Shown: in pieces, positions 14,588 to 25,394 of the stretch
Position numbering within the stretch: the first letter of the stretch is position 1
Layout of the letters: each line of letters starts with the position of its first letter
Assembly (NCBI GenBank): GCA_040882605.1
Contig: JBBEAY010000010.1
Location: forward strand, 1-44,024
Source: JAOUEA01 sp040882605
GTDB lineage: Bacteria > Actinomycetota > UBA4738 > HRBIN12
Reading direction: 5' to 3'
Length of the DNA: 44,024 nucleotides
Notes under the pieces: model-generated
What the model saw: only the letters and a program-made list of their open reading frames with translations
Database searches by the model: none
What the model was told of the DNA's origin: nothing
Program-made: the position numbers and the translations under genes

Positions 14588-15649
14588 ATGAGCCCGCCAC
14601 TCAGTGATCCCGACCCGGACTCCGACCCGGACTTCTGGCCGCACACCCTCACCCGGCTCGTGCGCCACGAGGCGCTCGACGCTGACGAGGCGGCTGAGGC
14701 GATGCGCCGTGTCATGGCCGGCGAGGCAACGCCCGGCCAGATCGGCGGATTCCTCATGGCACTTCGCACCAAGGGCGAGACCGCCGACGAGGTCGAGGGC
14801 CTCGCACGCACGATGCTCGAGTTCGCGAACCCGGTTCGAACTCCTGCGCCGGCGGTCGACATCGTCGGCACGGGCGGCGACCGCAGCGGCACGTTCAACA
14901 TCTCGACCGCATCGGCGATCGTCGTCGCGGGGGCGGGGGTGCCGGTCGCCAAGCACGGCAACCGGGCCGCGAGCTCGCACTGCGGCTCGGCCGACGTGCT
15001 CGAGGCGCTCGGCGTCACGATCGACCTCGATGCCTCAGGCGTCGAGCGCTGCCTCGCCGAGGCCGGCATCGCGTTCCTGTTCGCGCCCAAGTTCCACCCG
15101 GCGATGGCCCACGCCGGACCCGTGAGGCGCGAATTGCGGGTGCCGACGGTGTTCAATTTCCTCGGACCACTCACGAACCCTGCGCGACCGTTCGCGCAGG
15201 CGGTGGGGTGCTCCGACGCTCGGATGCTTCCTCTGATGGCCGAGGTGCTGGCGCGCCGCGGCACCCGGGCGACACTTTTCCGCGGTGAAGACGGGCTCGA
15301 CGAGCTTTCGACGACCGGTCCGAGCACGACTTACCAAGTGCGCGATGGGACGGTGCGCGAGACCACGCTCGACCCGGTCGACATGGGCCTCGCGCGCGCG
15401 ACGATGGGCGACCTGCAGGGAGGCGACGCGGTGGCCTCGGCCGCGATCGTGCGAGCGCTGCTCGCGGGCGAGCCGGGACCGAAGCGCGACGTCGTGGTGC
15501 TGAACGCAGGGGCTGCGCTCGAGGTGGCAGGGCGGGCGAACGATCTCACCGCTGGCATCTCGCTCGCGGCCGAGGCGATCGATTCGGGGGCGGCGGCAGC
15601 GACCCTCGATCGCTGGGTCAAGGCGAGCGCGGTCGCGGGTAGCGGGTAG
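14588..15649 (+). CDS. trpD: TrpD, anthranilate phosphoribosyltransferase
   Basis: Transfers the phosphoribosyl group of PRPP to anthranilate in tryptophan synthesis. The 353-residue protein shows the PRPP motif GTGGDRSGTFNISTAS (about 93-108), then KHGNRAASSHCGSADVLEALG, the anthranilate-site segment FLFAPKFHPAM, FNFLGPLTNPA and EDGLDELS. The first 16 residues are an acidic Asp/Pro-rich extension not needed by the fold; ATG at 14588 is supported by the TAGCGT placement. It stands alone, without other trp genes nearby, as is common in actinobacteria. Confidence 0.95.
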   Translation: MSPPLSDPDPDSDPDFWPHTLTRLVRHEALDADEAAEAMRRVMAGEATPGQIGGFLMALRTKGETADEVEGLARTMLEFANPVRTPAPAVDIVGTGGDRSGTFNISTASAIVVAGAGVPVAKHGNRAASSHCGSADVLEALGVTIDLDASGVERCLAEAGIAFLFAPKFHPAMAHAGPVRRELRVPTVFNFLGPLTNPARPFAQAVGCSDARMLPLMAEVLARRGTRATLFRGEDGLDELSTTGPSTTYQVRDGTVRETTLDPVDMGLARATMGDLQGGDAVASAAIVRALLAGEPGPKRDVVVLNAGAALEVAGRANDLTAGISLAAEAIDSGAAAATLDRWVKASAVAGSG

Positions 15650-15674
15650 GGGCGGCAGCCCCAGACGCACCCGA

Positions 15675-15680
15675 TAGCAT
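15675..15680 (+). promoter_or_regulatory. Putative -10 element of dcd (leaderless)
   Basis: TAGCAT is followed by 8 nt and the dcd ATG, with no Shine-Dalgarno between. Confidence 0.5.
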
Positions 15681-15688
15681 CAGCACCG

Positions 15689-16249
15689 ATGATCTTGTCC
15701 GATCGCACGATCCGCGAGGAGCTCGACGCCGGGCGCATCGTGATCGATCCGTTCGACGAGCGATGCATCCAACCGTCGTCTGTCGACCTGCACGTCGACT
15801 CGCAGTTCCGCGTATTCGCGAACAATCGATACCCGTACATCGACGTCAAGCAGGAGCAGCCCGATCTCACCGAGCTCGTCGAGACGAAGCCCGACGAAGC
15901 TTTCATCCTGCATCCAGGGGAGTTCGTGCTCGGTTCGACCCTGGAACGGGTCGCATTGCCCAACGATCTCGTCGCACGGCTCGAAGGCAAGAGCTCGCTC
16001 GGGCGGCTCGGCCTGCTGATCCACTCGACCGCCGGCTACGTCGACCCGGGCTGGGATGGCTACCTCACGCTCGAGCTCAGCAACGTCGCGAACCTGCCGA
16101 TCACGCTCTACCCAGGCATGAAGATCGGCCAGATCAGCTTCTTCACCCTCACGACCGAGGCCGAGAAGCCCTACGGCTCGGCGGGCAACAAGTACCAGGG
16201 CCAGCGTGGCCCTACGCCCAGTCGGTTCTACCGCGACTTCGGTTCCTGA
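15689..16249 (+). CDS. dcd: dCTP deaminase (probably bifunctional dCTP deaminase/dUTPase)
   Basis: Converts dCTP to dUTP, and in the mycobacterial-type enzyme on to dUMP, feeding thymidylate synthesis. The 186-residue trimeric-fold protein begins MILSDRTIREEL and has CIQPSSVDLHV, GKSSLGRLGLLIHSTAG, and GYLTLELSNVAN with the likely catalytic Glu129. The nucleotide-binding tail is KYQGQRGPTPSR. The close likeness of this tail and of the LELSNVANLPITLYPGMKIGQ region (read in pieces) to the Mycobacterium enzyme suggests bifunctionality; this is an inference. Monocistronic. Confidence 0.94.
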   Translation: MILSDRTIREELDAGRIVIDPFDERCIQPSSVDLHVDSQFRVFANNRYPYIDVKQEQPDLTELVETKPDEAFILHPGEFVLGSTLERVALPNDLVARLEGKSSLGRLGLLIHSTAGYVDPGWDGYLTLELSNVANLPITLYPGMKIGQISFFTLTTEAEKPYGSAGNKYQGQRGPTPSRFYRDFGS

Positions 16250-16277
16250 GTCGCTGGGCGCGATCCTCTGTCGCAAC

Positions 16278-16370
16278 GCTTCGCCGCGGCGACTTGGCAG
16301 GGACCTCCGTAGTCCGTCGCAGGCCCAACTCAGCAGGTCCAGGCCAAGTCGCCGCGCGAAACCCCGAAGC
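16278..16370. repeat. Long imperfect inverted repeat between convergent genes
   Basis: A 13-bp perfect arm (16286-16298 with 16343-16355) continues, after a 2x2 mismatch, into a 6-bp arm (16301-16306 with 16335-16340) around a 28-nt loop. An outer 6-bp pair (16278-16283 with 16365-16370) can extend it. It lies between dcd and a response regulator that converge. It could be a large terminator, a structured RNA or the remnant of a small palindromic element. Confidence 0.75.
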
Positions 16371-16419
16371 TAGAACCCCAAGATGGAATCCCGGAGCCAG
16401 AACCCCGCAGCGGCGAGCG

Positions 16420-17091
16420 TCAGTCGTTGACCGCGAGCGCGCCGGGGATCGGCCCTACACCCATCTGCACGGCCATCATCGCGGCCTGTGTGCGGTTGGT
16501 GACGCCGAGCTTGCGGAAGACCGACGCCAGGTGGGCCTTGACCGTCTTCTCCGACAGGAACAGCGACTGTGCGATCTCGCGGTTCGATCGTCCCTCGGCC
16601 AGCCGGGCCAAGATGTCATTCTCGCGCTGGGTCAGGCTGTACTCGTTGCGCCGGCCGTTCTCGCTGCTGCCGCCCAGCTGGTCGTCGAAGAGGTTCTGGA
16701 TCACGCGAGGGCTGAGCACGTTGCCGCTTCCCGACATCGCGACGTTGATCGCCTGCGACAGATCCTCAGGCGTGGCGTCTTTCAATAGGTAGCCGGAGGC
16801 GCCGTCGGAGAGCGCGCGCTTCACGTACGGAGCGTTCTCGTAGGTGGAGAGCATGATCACCGGGATGCCGGCCCACTCGGCCTTGATCGCGCGGAGCAGC
16901 TCGAGGCCGTCGAGATCTGGCATGCGCACGTCCACGAGCGCGATGTCGACGTTGGCGTCGGCGCGCAGCGCTTCGAGTGCCACCGTGGCGCTCTCCGCCT
17001 CGACCACCTCTGCCTCAGGGAAGCCTTCCTTCACCACATAGCTCATGCCACGGCGCACGAGCGCGTGGTCGTCAACGACCAAGATCCTCAT
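16420..17091 (-). CDS. NarL/FixJ-family response regulator (second pair)
   Basis: DNA-binding regulator of 223 residues. The receiver domain has the acidic pair Asp7-Asp8, phospho-acceptor Asp54 (ALVDVRMP), Ser82/Thr83 and Lys104. The LuxR-type helix-turn-helix at about 150-212 includes LTQRENDILARLAEG and SEKTVKAHLASVFRKLGV. The start codon shares one base with the stop of the kinase gene upstream (TGATG), so the pair is translationally coupled. Targets are unknown. Confidence 0.93.
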   Translation of the reverse strand: MRILVVDDHALVRRGMSYVVKEGFPEAEVVEAESATVALEALRADANVDIALVDVRMPDLDGLELLRAIKAEWAGIPVIMLSTYENAPYVKRALSDGASGYLLKDATPEDLSQAINVAMSGSGNVLSPRVIQNLFDDQLGGSSENGRRNEYSLTQRENDILARLAEGRSNREIAQSLFLSEKTVKAHLASVFRKLGVTNRTQAAMMAVQMGVGPIPGALAVND

Positions 17092-17780
17092 CAGCTTTCT
17101 CCTTGCCCTCCGACGGGGAGCACGGCGATCACACGAACGCCGCGTCCGGGGGTCGACTCGATCTCGATCGAGCCGTCGATCTCGTGTACACGGGTGCGAA
17201 GCAAGCGAAGCCCGAAATGGGGATCGTCGTCGGTCACCGCGGCGAGGCCATGGCCCCGGTCGGTGACCTCGATCCGGAGCGCCTGCGTCCCGGCGACGAC
17301 CTTCACGGTCACGTCCTTGGAACCGGAGTGCTTGGCGGCGTTGGCGAGCGCTTCCCCGACCACGCTGTGCGCCGTCTCCAGCACCGCCGTCGGCACCGCA
17401 TCGAGGTCTCCCTCGATGGTGATGCGAGCGGGCAACTTCCAGCGGTTCACCAGCTCGTTGACGAACGTGACGAACGAGGGATCCTCGCGCAACAGGCCCT
17501 CGTCGAGCTGGAACAGCACCTCGCGGATCTCGCTCAGGTCGTTGCGGATCGCTTGCTCCACGGTGGTGAGCGCGTCCATCGCGGCGCCCGGGTCGGTCTC
17601 GATGCGGTGGCGCAGCACCTGCAGCTCGAGGATCGCGCTCGTGACCGACTGGGTCAGGCCGTCGTGGATGGTCATCGCCCAGCGTGTGCGCTCATCGAGC
17701 ATCAACGATTCGACCGTGCTCAGCACGGTCTGGTCGGCGCCTTGGGTAAGGGTGCGTGCATGCTCGCGTGGAACGCTCAC
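17091..17780 (-). CDS. Soluble HisKA_3-type sensor histidine kinase
   Basis: Cognate kinase of the following regulator. Its 229 residues start directly with the dimerisation/phospho-acceptor domain: RTRWAMTIHDGLTQSV, with His39 in the NarX/LiaS/DegS-type H-box. The GHKL ATPase domain follows (about 135-225), with GEALANAAKHSG as N-box, VTDRGHGLA as G1 and FGLRLLRTRV as G2. There is no membrane segment or sensor domain, so the signal must come from a partner protein or the cytosol. GTG start at 17780 with AAAGGA 11-16 nt upstream. Divergent from the dnaK operon across 290 bp. Confidence 0.9.
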   Translation of the reverse strand: MSVPREHARTLTQGADQTVLSTVESLMLDERTRWAMTIHDGLTQSVTSAILELQVLRHRIETDPGAAMDALTTVEQAIRNDLSEIREVLFQLDEGLLREDPSFVTFVNELVNRWKLPARITIEGDLDAVPTAVLETAHSVVGEALANAAKHSGSKDVTVKVVAGTQALRIEVTDRGHGLAAVTDDDPHFGLRLLRTRVHEIDGSIEIESTPGRGVRVIAVLPVGGQGES

Positions 17781-17813
17781 AGCTGGATTCGTTCCTTTCG
17801 GTCGGGACCGTTG

Positions 17814-17862
17814 GTTCTAGTGCCTTTTCGGCACATATCCCGCCCGCCTTGACCACTAGAAC
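17814..17862. repeat. Inverted repeat in the kinase/dnaK intergenic region
   Basis: GTTCTAGTG (17814-17822) is repeated inverted as CACTAGAAC (17854-17862), with a small 5-bp hairpin (17820-17824 with 17830-17834) inside. It lies about 35-80 bp upstream of the kinase start and could be an operator for that operon or part of its leader. Confidence 0.5.
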
Positions 17863-17975
17863 GAGGGCGAACGGCTGCGGCTGCCGGACGACCGGCTCGT
17901 CGGTCGATCGGTACTCACGCAGGTCCCTGCCGCGCAGGCTTTCTCGCGGTGCCAGGTATCTGCACTAACAAGAAA

Positions 17976-17996
17976 CTTGTCAATGGAATACTCAAG
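17976..17996. promoter_or_regulatory. HAIR-type operator for HspR
   Basis: The HspR-associated inverted repeat consensus is CTTGAGT-N7-ACTCAAG. Here the right half ACTCAAG (17990-17996) is perfect, the spacer is exactly 7, and the left half CTTGTCA (17976-17982) matches 4 of 7. The site lies inside the dnaK promoter, so bound HspR would block RNA polymerase. The presence of hspR in the operon supports it. Confidence 0.8.
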
Positions 17997-18005
17997 TTCT
18001 ATCCT
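17977..18005 (+). promoter_or_regulatory. dnaK operon promoter
   Basis: -35 TTGTCA (17977-17982), a 17-nt spacer and -10 TATCCT (18000-18005). This is a good housekeeping-sigma promoter and completely overlaps the HAIR operator. The leader would be about 60 nt, with GAGAGGAG as Shine-Dalgarno before dnaK. Confidence 0.75.
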
Positions 18006-18070
18006 GCGTTCCTACCGACCGAGGGAGCGGAACCTCCCAGAGATCCGGCCGAACGAGAGGAGAAGCCTTC

Positions 18071-19948
18071 ATGGCTCGAGCAGTGGGGATCGACCTCGGC
18101 ACCACGAACTCGGTGGTCGCCGTGCTGGAAGCCGGCGAGCCCGCCGTCGTTCCGAACGCAGAAGGAAGTCGCACGACCCCGTCGGTCGTGGGCTTCTCCA
18201 AGAACAACGAGATCCTGGTCGGCGAGGTCGCCAAGCGCCAAGCCATCACCAACCCCGACCGCACGATCAGGTCGGTCAAGCGCCACATGGGCGACAAGGA
18301 CTGGTCGCTCGACGTCGACGCCAAGGCGTGGACTCCCCAGGAAGTCAGCGCGCAGATCTTGCTGAAGTTGAAGCGCGACGCCGAGGCCTTCCTCGGTGAC
18401 ACCGTCACGCAGGCGGTCGTCACGGTGCCGGCTTACTTCGATGACGCGCAGCGCCAAGCAACGAAGGAAGCCGGCCAGATCGCCGGACTCGAGGTGCTGC
18501 GCATCATCAACGAGCCGACCGCTGCCGCGCTCGCGTACGGCCTCGACAAGCAGGACACCGAGCAGACCGTGCTCGTGTTCGACCTCGGCGGCGGCACGTT
18601 CGACGTCTCGTTGATGGAGATCGGCGAGGGTGTGTTCGAGGTCAAGGCCACTCACGGCGACACCCAGCTCGGCGGCGACGACTGGGACCAGCGCGTGATC
18701 GACTGGCTCGTTACCGAGTTCAAGAACTCCCACGGCGTCGACCTCGGCAAGGACCGCATGGCACTGCAGCGTCTCAAGGAAGCCGCCGAGAAGGCGAAGA
18801 TCGAGCTCAGCCAGGTGGCCGAGACCACGATCAACCTGCCGTTCGTCACGGCCACGGCCGAGGGTCCGCTGCACATGGAACAGAAGCTCACGCGCAGCGA
18901 GCTCGAGCGTATGACCGCCGACCTCGTGCAGCGGTGCAAGGTTCCGTTCGAGCAGGCCATCGCCGACTGGGGAAAGCCCGCCGAGCAGATCGACCACGTC
19001 ATCTTGGTCGGTGGATCCACGCGCATGCCCATGATCCAGGAGCTCGTGAAGTCGCTCACGGGCGGCAAGGAACCGCATAAGGGCGTGAACCCTGACGAGG
19101 TAGTGGCCGTCGGCGCCGCGATCCAGGCGGGCGTGCTCAAGGGCGAGGTGAAGGACATCCTGTTGCTCGACGTGACCCCGCTCACGCTCGGCGTCGAGAC
19201 CAAGGGCGGCATCTTCACGAAGCTGATCGAGCGCAACACCACGATCCCGACCCGCAAGTCCGAGATCTTCACGACCGCCGACGACAATCAGACGACGGTC
19301 GAGATCCACGTGCTGCAGGGCGAGGCCGAGACCGTGATGTCGCCGGCCGTGAAGTCGCTCGGGCGCTTCCACCTCATGGGCATCCCGCCCGCGCCGCGCG
19401 GCATGGCGCAGGTCGAGGTCGCATTCGACATCGACGCGAACGGCATCGTGAACGTGAGCGCCAAGGACCTCGCCACCGGCAAGGAACAGGCGATGACGAT
19501 CACGGGCGGCACGAGCCTGTCGAAGGACGAGATCGACCGCATGGTGACCGACGCGGAGAAGTTCGCCGCTGAGGACCACACCAGGCGCGAGACGGCCGAG
19601 GCGCGCAACACGGCCGACCAGCTGCATTACCAGGTGGCGAAGTTCGTCGAGGACAACGCCGAGACGATCGAGGCCGCCGACAAGGACGAGTTGGTCACGA
19701 GGAACGAGGACCTGAAGAAGGCGCTCGACGACGAGTCGTCCGACGCCGCGGCGCTTTCGGCTGCCAACGAAGCCGTGATGCAGGTGTACCAACGCGTCGG
19801 ACAGGCGATGGTTCAGAACCAGCAGGCATCGGCCGCAGGCTCAGACCCGTCCGGCGAAGGCGTGGCGCCCGACGCCGAGTCGTCGGAGCCCGAGGGCGAG
19901 GACGACGTCGTCGAGGGAGAGATCGTTGAAGAAGGGGAGGCGTCGTAG
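18071..19948 (+). CDS. dnaK: Hsp70 chaperone DnaK
   Basis: ATP-driven chaperone that binds exposed hydrophobic segments of unfolded proteins, cycling with DnaJ and GrpE; it is also co-repressor of HspR in actinobacteria. The 625-residue protein has the nucleotide-binding domain (GIDLGTTNS near the start, VFDLGGGTFDVS, VGGSTRMPM), the interdomain linker LLLDVTPLTLG, the substrate-binding beta domain and an alpha lid. The C-terminal tail is acidic (EGEDDVVEGEIVEEGEAS). ATG at 18071 follows a strong Shine-Dalgarno. First gene of the heat-shock operon; grpE starts immediately after the stop. Confidence 0.98.
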   Translation: MARAVGIDLGTTNSVVAVLEAGEPAVVPNAEGSRTTPSVVGFSKNNEILVGEVAKRQAITNPDRTIRSVKRHMGDKDWSLDVDAKAWTPQEVSAQILLKLKRDAEAFLGDTVTQAVVTVPAYFDDAQRQATKEAGQIAGLEVLRIINEPTAAALAYGLDKQDTEQTVLVFDLGGGTFDVSLMEIGEGVFEVKATHGDTQLGGDDWDQRVIDWLVTEFKNSHGVDLGKDRMALQRLKEAAEKAKIELSQVAETTINLPFVTATAEGPLHMEQKLTRSELERMTADLVQRCKVPFEQAIADWGKPAEQIDHVILVGGSTRMPMIQELVKSLTGGKEPHKGVNPDEVVAVGAAIQAGVLKGEVKDILLLDVTPLTLGVETKGGIFTKLIERNTTIPTRKSEIFTTADDNQTTVEIHVLQGEAETVMSPAVKSLGRFHLMGIPPAPRGMAQVEVAFDIDANGIVNVSAKDLATGKEQAMTITGGTSLSKDEIDRMVTDAEKFAAEDHTRRETAEARNTADQLHYQVAKFVEDNAETIEAADKDELVTRNEDLKKALDDESSDAAALSAANEAVMQVYQRVGQAMVQNQQASAAGSDPSGEGVAPDAESSEPEGEDDVVEGEIVEEGEAS

Positions 19949-20575
19949 GTGGCGCCCGACGATCGAGAGCGAGACGCCGAGGAGCAGCCGCGCGTCCGCA
20001 TCACGGACCGACGGCGGTTCGCGAACCTCGGCGACGACCCGGCTGCCCCGGCCGAAGGCACCGGGGCGGCCCTGGGCTCCCACGACGTCGTCGAGACGAT
20101 CGAGCACGAGGCGACTGAGGTCGCCGGCGATCTGCAAGTCGCGCAGAGCGAGGCGCGGACGAACCTCGATCGTCTGCTGCGTCTGCAGGCGGAGTTCGAT
20201 AACTATCGCAAGCGGGTCGCGAAGGAGCAGGCCGAGCTGAGCGAGATGGGCGCGATGCCGGTGGCCCGGCGCTTGCTCGAAGTGCTCGACGACTTCGAGC
20301 TGGCGCTGATGTCGGCCGAAGACCAGCCGGACTTCGACCGGTTCCTGAAGGGTGTCGAGCTGGTGCACGCCAAGCTCATCGACGCCCTGAGGGCCGAAGG
20401 GCTCGAGCGCATGCACGCCGAGGGCGCACCGTTCGACCCCGAGCTGCACGAGGCTCTGTTGCAGACGGGTGAGGGCGAGGGCGACCCGATCGTCGCCGAC
20501 GTGCTGCGACCTGGATACACACTGCGAGGGCGGGTGCTCCGTCACGCAGGCGTTCGCGTGGAGCGCGAGGACTGA
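19949..20575 (+). CDS. grpE: GrpE, DnaK nucleotide-exchange factor
   Basis: Releases ADP from DnaK. The 208-residue protein has a polar N-terminal tail of about 50 residues, a long dimerising helix with LLRLQAEFDNYRKRVAKEQ, the four-helix region around ARRLLEVLDDFELAL, and the C-terminal beta-wing ending VADVLRPGYTLRGRVLRHAGV. GTG at 19949 directly follows the dnaK TAG stop with no gap; a GGGGAGG lies upstream inside dnaK. Length is normal for actinobacteria. Confidence 0.96.
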   Translation: MAPDDRERDAEEQPRVRITDRRRFANLGDDPAAPAEGTGAALGSHDVVETIEHEATEVAGDLQVAQSEARTNLDRLLRLQAEFDNYRKRVAKEQAELSEMGAMPVARRLLEVLDDFELALMSAEDQPDFDRFLKGVELVHAKLIDALRAEGLERMHAEGAPFDPELHEALLQTGEGEGDPIVADVLRPGYTLRGRVLRHAGVRVERED

Positions 20576-20577
20576 CC

Positions 20578-21759
20578 GTGGCCGACGAGGTTCGCCGTGA
20601 ATGGTTCGAGAAGGACTACTACGGCGTGCTCGGCGTGGCCAAGAACGCCTCTGCCGCAGAGATCAAGAAGGCGTATCGCAAGCTCGCTCGACAGTTCCAC
20701 CCAGACGCGAACCAGGGCAACGCCGACGCCGAGGCTCGCTTCAAGGAAGTCTCCGCCGCCTACGACGTGCTCGGTGACGAGGAGAAGCGCAAGTCCTACG
20801 ACCAGGTGCGCGAGATGGGCTCCTCTGGCTTTGGGGGTTTCGGGCCCGGTGGGTTCCGCGGACAGCCCGGTGAGCCCGGCAGTAGTCGCGGTGGTCCCGG
20901 GTGGCCTGGCGGCGGCAGCGGCGCGACTTACGTGAACACCGAGGACATCGGCGATCTGTTCGGAGGTCTGTTCGGGGGGGCAGGGCGACCACGAAGCCGT
21001 GCGTCGTCACGGCCTCAGCGCGGCACCGACCTCGAGACCGACGTTCGCGTATCGTTCGACGACGCCCTGGGCGGCACCACGGTCCCGGTGAGGATCTCGG
21101 GGCCGGCCGTGTGCGAGACGTGCCACGGCTCGGGTGCAGCGCCGGGCACGAGCCCGATCACGTGTCCTGAGTGCGGTGGAAGCGGCGAGATCGCCGTGAA
21201 CCAAGGGTACTTCTCGATGGCCCAGCCGTGCCGTCGGTGCCGGGCGACCGGACGCATCACAGAGACACCGTGCTCCACGTGCAAAGGCGGAGGGTCCGTG
21301 CGGCGCTCGCGCACGTTCCAGGTGAAGATCCCAGCCGGGGTCAAGAACGGCGCTCGCATGAAGCTGGCCGGGCGGGGTGAACCCGGACCCGCAGGTGGCA
21401 AGCCTGGAGACCTGTACGTGCGCGTGAACGTGGCGCACCACGACCTGTTCGGGCGCAAGGGCGACAACCTCACGCTCAGCCTGCCGGTCACGTTCCCCGA
21501 GGCGGCGCTCGGCGCCAACGTGCAGGTGCCCACGCTGAACGGGCCGGTCACGCTCAAGGTGCCGGCGGGCACGCCCAATGGCAAGACCTTCCGCATCAAA
21601 GGCAGAGGTGCTCCGAGGGCCAAGGGGGGGAACGGGGATCTGCTCGTCACGACACAGGTCGAGGTGCCCGGCAAGCTCTCCAAGGAACAGAAGGATCTCC
21701 TTCGACAGCTGCAGGAACATCAGAAGGACTCACCGCGCAAACCGCTCGGGGTGGCCTGA
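20578..21759 (+). CDS. dnaJ: DnaJ, Hsp40 co-chaperone (type I)
   Basis: Stimulates the DnaK ATPase and delivers substrates. The 393-residue protein has a J domain with the HPD motif at 41-43, a Gly/Phe-rich linker (about 82-125), a zinc domain with four CxxC repeats (CETCHGSG near 179, CPECGGSG, CRRCRATG, CSTCKGGG near 232) and the C-terminal substrate-binding domain. The third zinc repeat departs from CxxCxGxG (Ala-Thr in place of Gly-x). GTG start 2 bp after grpE. Residues 1-12 precede the usual YYxVLGV start of the J domain. Confidence 0.96.
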   Translation: MADEVRREWFEKDYYGVLGVAKNASAAEIKKAYRKLARQFHPDANQGNADAEARFKEVSAAYDVLGDEEKRKSYDQVREMGSSGFGGFGPGGFRGQPGEPGSSRGGPGWPGGGSGATYVNTEDIGDLFGGLFGGAGRPRSRASSRPQRGTDLETDVRVSFDDALGGTTVPVRISGPAVCETCHGSGAAPGTSPITCPECGGSGEIAVNQGYFSMAQPCRRCRATGRITETPCSTCKGGGSVRRSRTFQVKIPAGVKNGARMKLAGRGEPGPAGGKPGDLYVRVNVAHHDLFGRKGDNLTLSLPVTFPEAALGANVQVPTLNGPVTLKVPAGTPNGKTFRIKGRGAPRAKGGNGDLLVTTQVEVPGKLSKEQKDLLRQLQEHQKDSPRKPLGVA

Positions 21760-21787
21760 CATGACGACCGAGCGAAAGGACGCGACC

Positions 21788-22171
21788 ATGGCGAGTCAGG
21801 TCGACCAACGCGCGGTATTCATCATCAGCGTGGCCGCCGAGCTCGCCGGTGTGCATCCGCAGACCCTACGCATCTACGAACGGAAGGGGTTGGTGCGACC
21901 CCATCGCACGTCGGGCAACACCCGCCGGTACTCTCAGGCCGACATCGCTCGCCTGCTCGTGATCCAGGAGCTCACCGACGCCGGAGTGAACCTCGCCGGG
22001 GTGAAGCGCATCATCGAGCTCCGGGCCGAGGTCGACGCCCTGCAACGCGAGGCGGCCGAGCTGCGCGCCCAGCTGGCGCACCGGCGCGCGATCTCGATGC
22101 CGGGCCGACGTTCCAACGAGATCGTGCCGCTGCGCAGCGTGTTCGCGGCGCCCTGGGAGACCCGGCCATGA
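21788..22171 (+). CDS. hspR: HspR, MerR-family heat-shock repressor
   Basis: Represses the dnaK operon by binding HAIR sites and, in Streptomyces, uses DnaK as co-repressor. The 127-residue product has the MerR-type winged helix (FIISVAAELAGVHPQTLRIYERKGL, read in pieces; then RRYSQADIARLLVIQ) and a C-terminal helix (LRAEVDALQREAAELRAQLA) for dimerisation. The last 30 residues are basic and Pro/Arg-rich. ATG at 21788 is chosen for AAAGGA 7 nt upstream; an in-frame ATG at 21761, right after dnaJ, would add nine residues and is also possible. The HAIR operator at 17976-17996 fits this gene. Confidence 0.93.
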   Translation: MASQVDQRAVFIISVAAELAGVHPQTLRIYERKGLVRPHRTSGNTRRYSQADIARLLVIQELTDAGVNLAGVKRIIELRAEVDALQREAAELRAQLAHRRAISMPGRRSNEIVPLRSVFAAPWETRP

Positions 22172-22757
22172 CGAGGCTCGCCGGCGAGCACATGTCGCTT
22201 CGGCCCTACCGGGTCGACGAGGCGGCGATCCTGGAATCGACCTGGGCCGATGCCGAGTGGTTCGCGCCCAAGGGCACGGGTCCGCGTGAGCTCACCGCGC
22301 GCGTGCGTGAGCGCATCCGGCGATCGGGGTCGTTCACCGAGGGGGCGTTGATCCTTGCGATCGAAGCTCGCGGTCGCCTGATCGGCGAGGTGCAGGCGCG
22401 CCAGCCCGTGAACGGTCTGCCGCCTGGCGTGTTCGAGCTCGGTATCGAGCTCTTCGATGATGCCGACCGCGGCCATGGACTCGGCGCCGACGCCGTCGTG
22501 GCGTTGACGCGGCACCTGTTCGATGACCAGGGTGCCCACAGGGTGCAGCTGACGACCGATGTCGAGAACGCGGCGATGCGTCGGGTGGCCGAGCGGCTCG
22601 GCTACACGTTCGAGGGCGTGCTCCGTTCGTTCATGCCCGGTCCCGATGGGCCTCGTGACTACGCCATGTACGCGGTCACGAAGCACGACGCCGACGAACG
22701 CGCCGCCGAACGCACCGACGCTGACGCCCGCAACGACTCCGACGGGCCCAACGACAC

Positions 22758-22767
<10 letters not shown>
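22168..22767 (+). CDS. GNAT-family N-acetyltransferase (RimJ/RimL-like)
   Basis: Probable acetyl-CoA-dependent N-acetyltransferase, 199 residues. The start LAGEHMSLRPYRVDEA is typical of RimJ/RimL-type acetyltransferases. The acetyl-CoA pyrophosphate loop is DRGHGLGADAV, followed by ENAAMRRVAERLGYTFEGVLRS, which is the last conserved segment of the family. The tail from about 175 is acidic and disordered-looking. The start overlaps the hspR stop (ATGA) and the end overlaps clpB by 10 bp, so it is embedded in the heat-shock operon. The substrate (ribosomal protein N-terminus, chaperone or small molecule) cannot be told from sequence. Confidence 0.85.
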
Positions 22768-25337
<2,570 letters not shown>

Positions 25338-25394
25338 TCAAGTCCAGACTAGTCAGGGGTCAAGGAACGGGGCAAGAGCACCGATTCCACTGGC

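Noticed and set aside
17999..19792. Long open frame antisense to dnaK
   Set aside because: Fully antisense to an unmistakable chaperone gene; composition is Arg/Leu/His-rich with no motif. High GC makes such frames open by chance.
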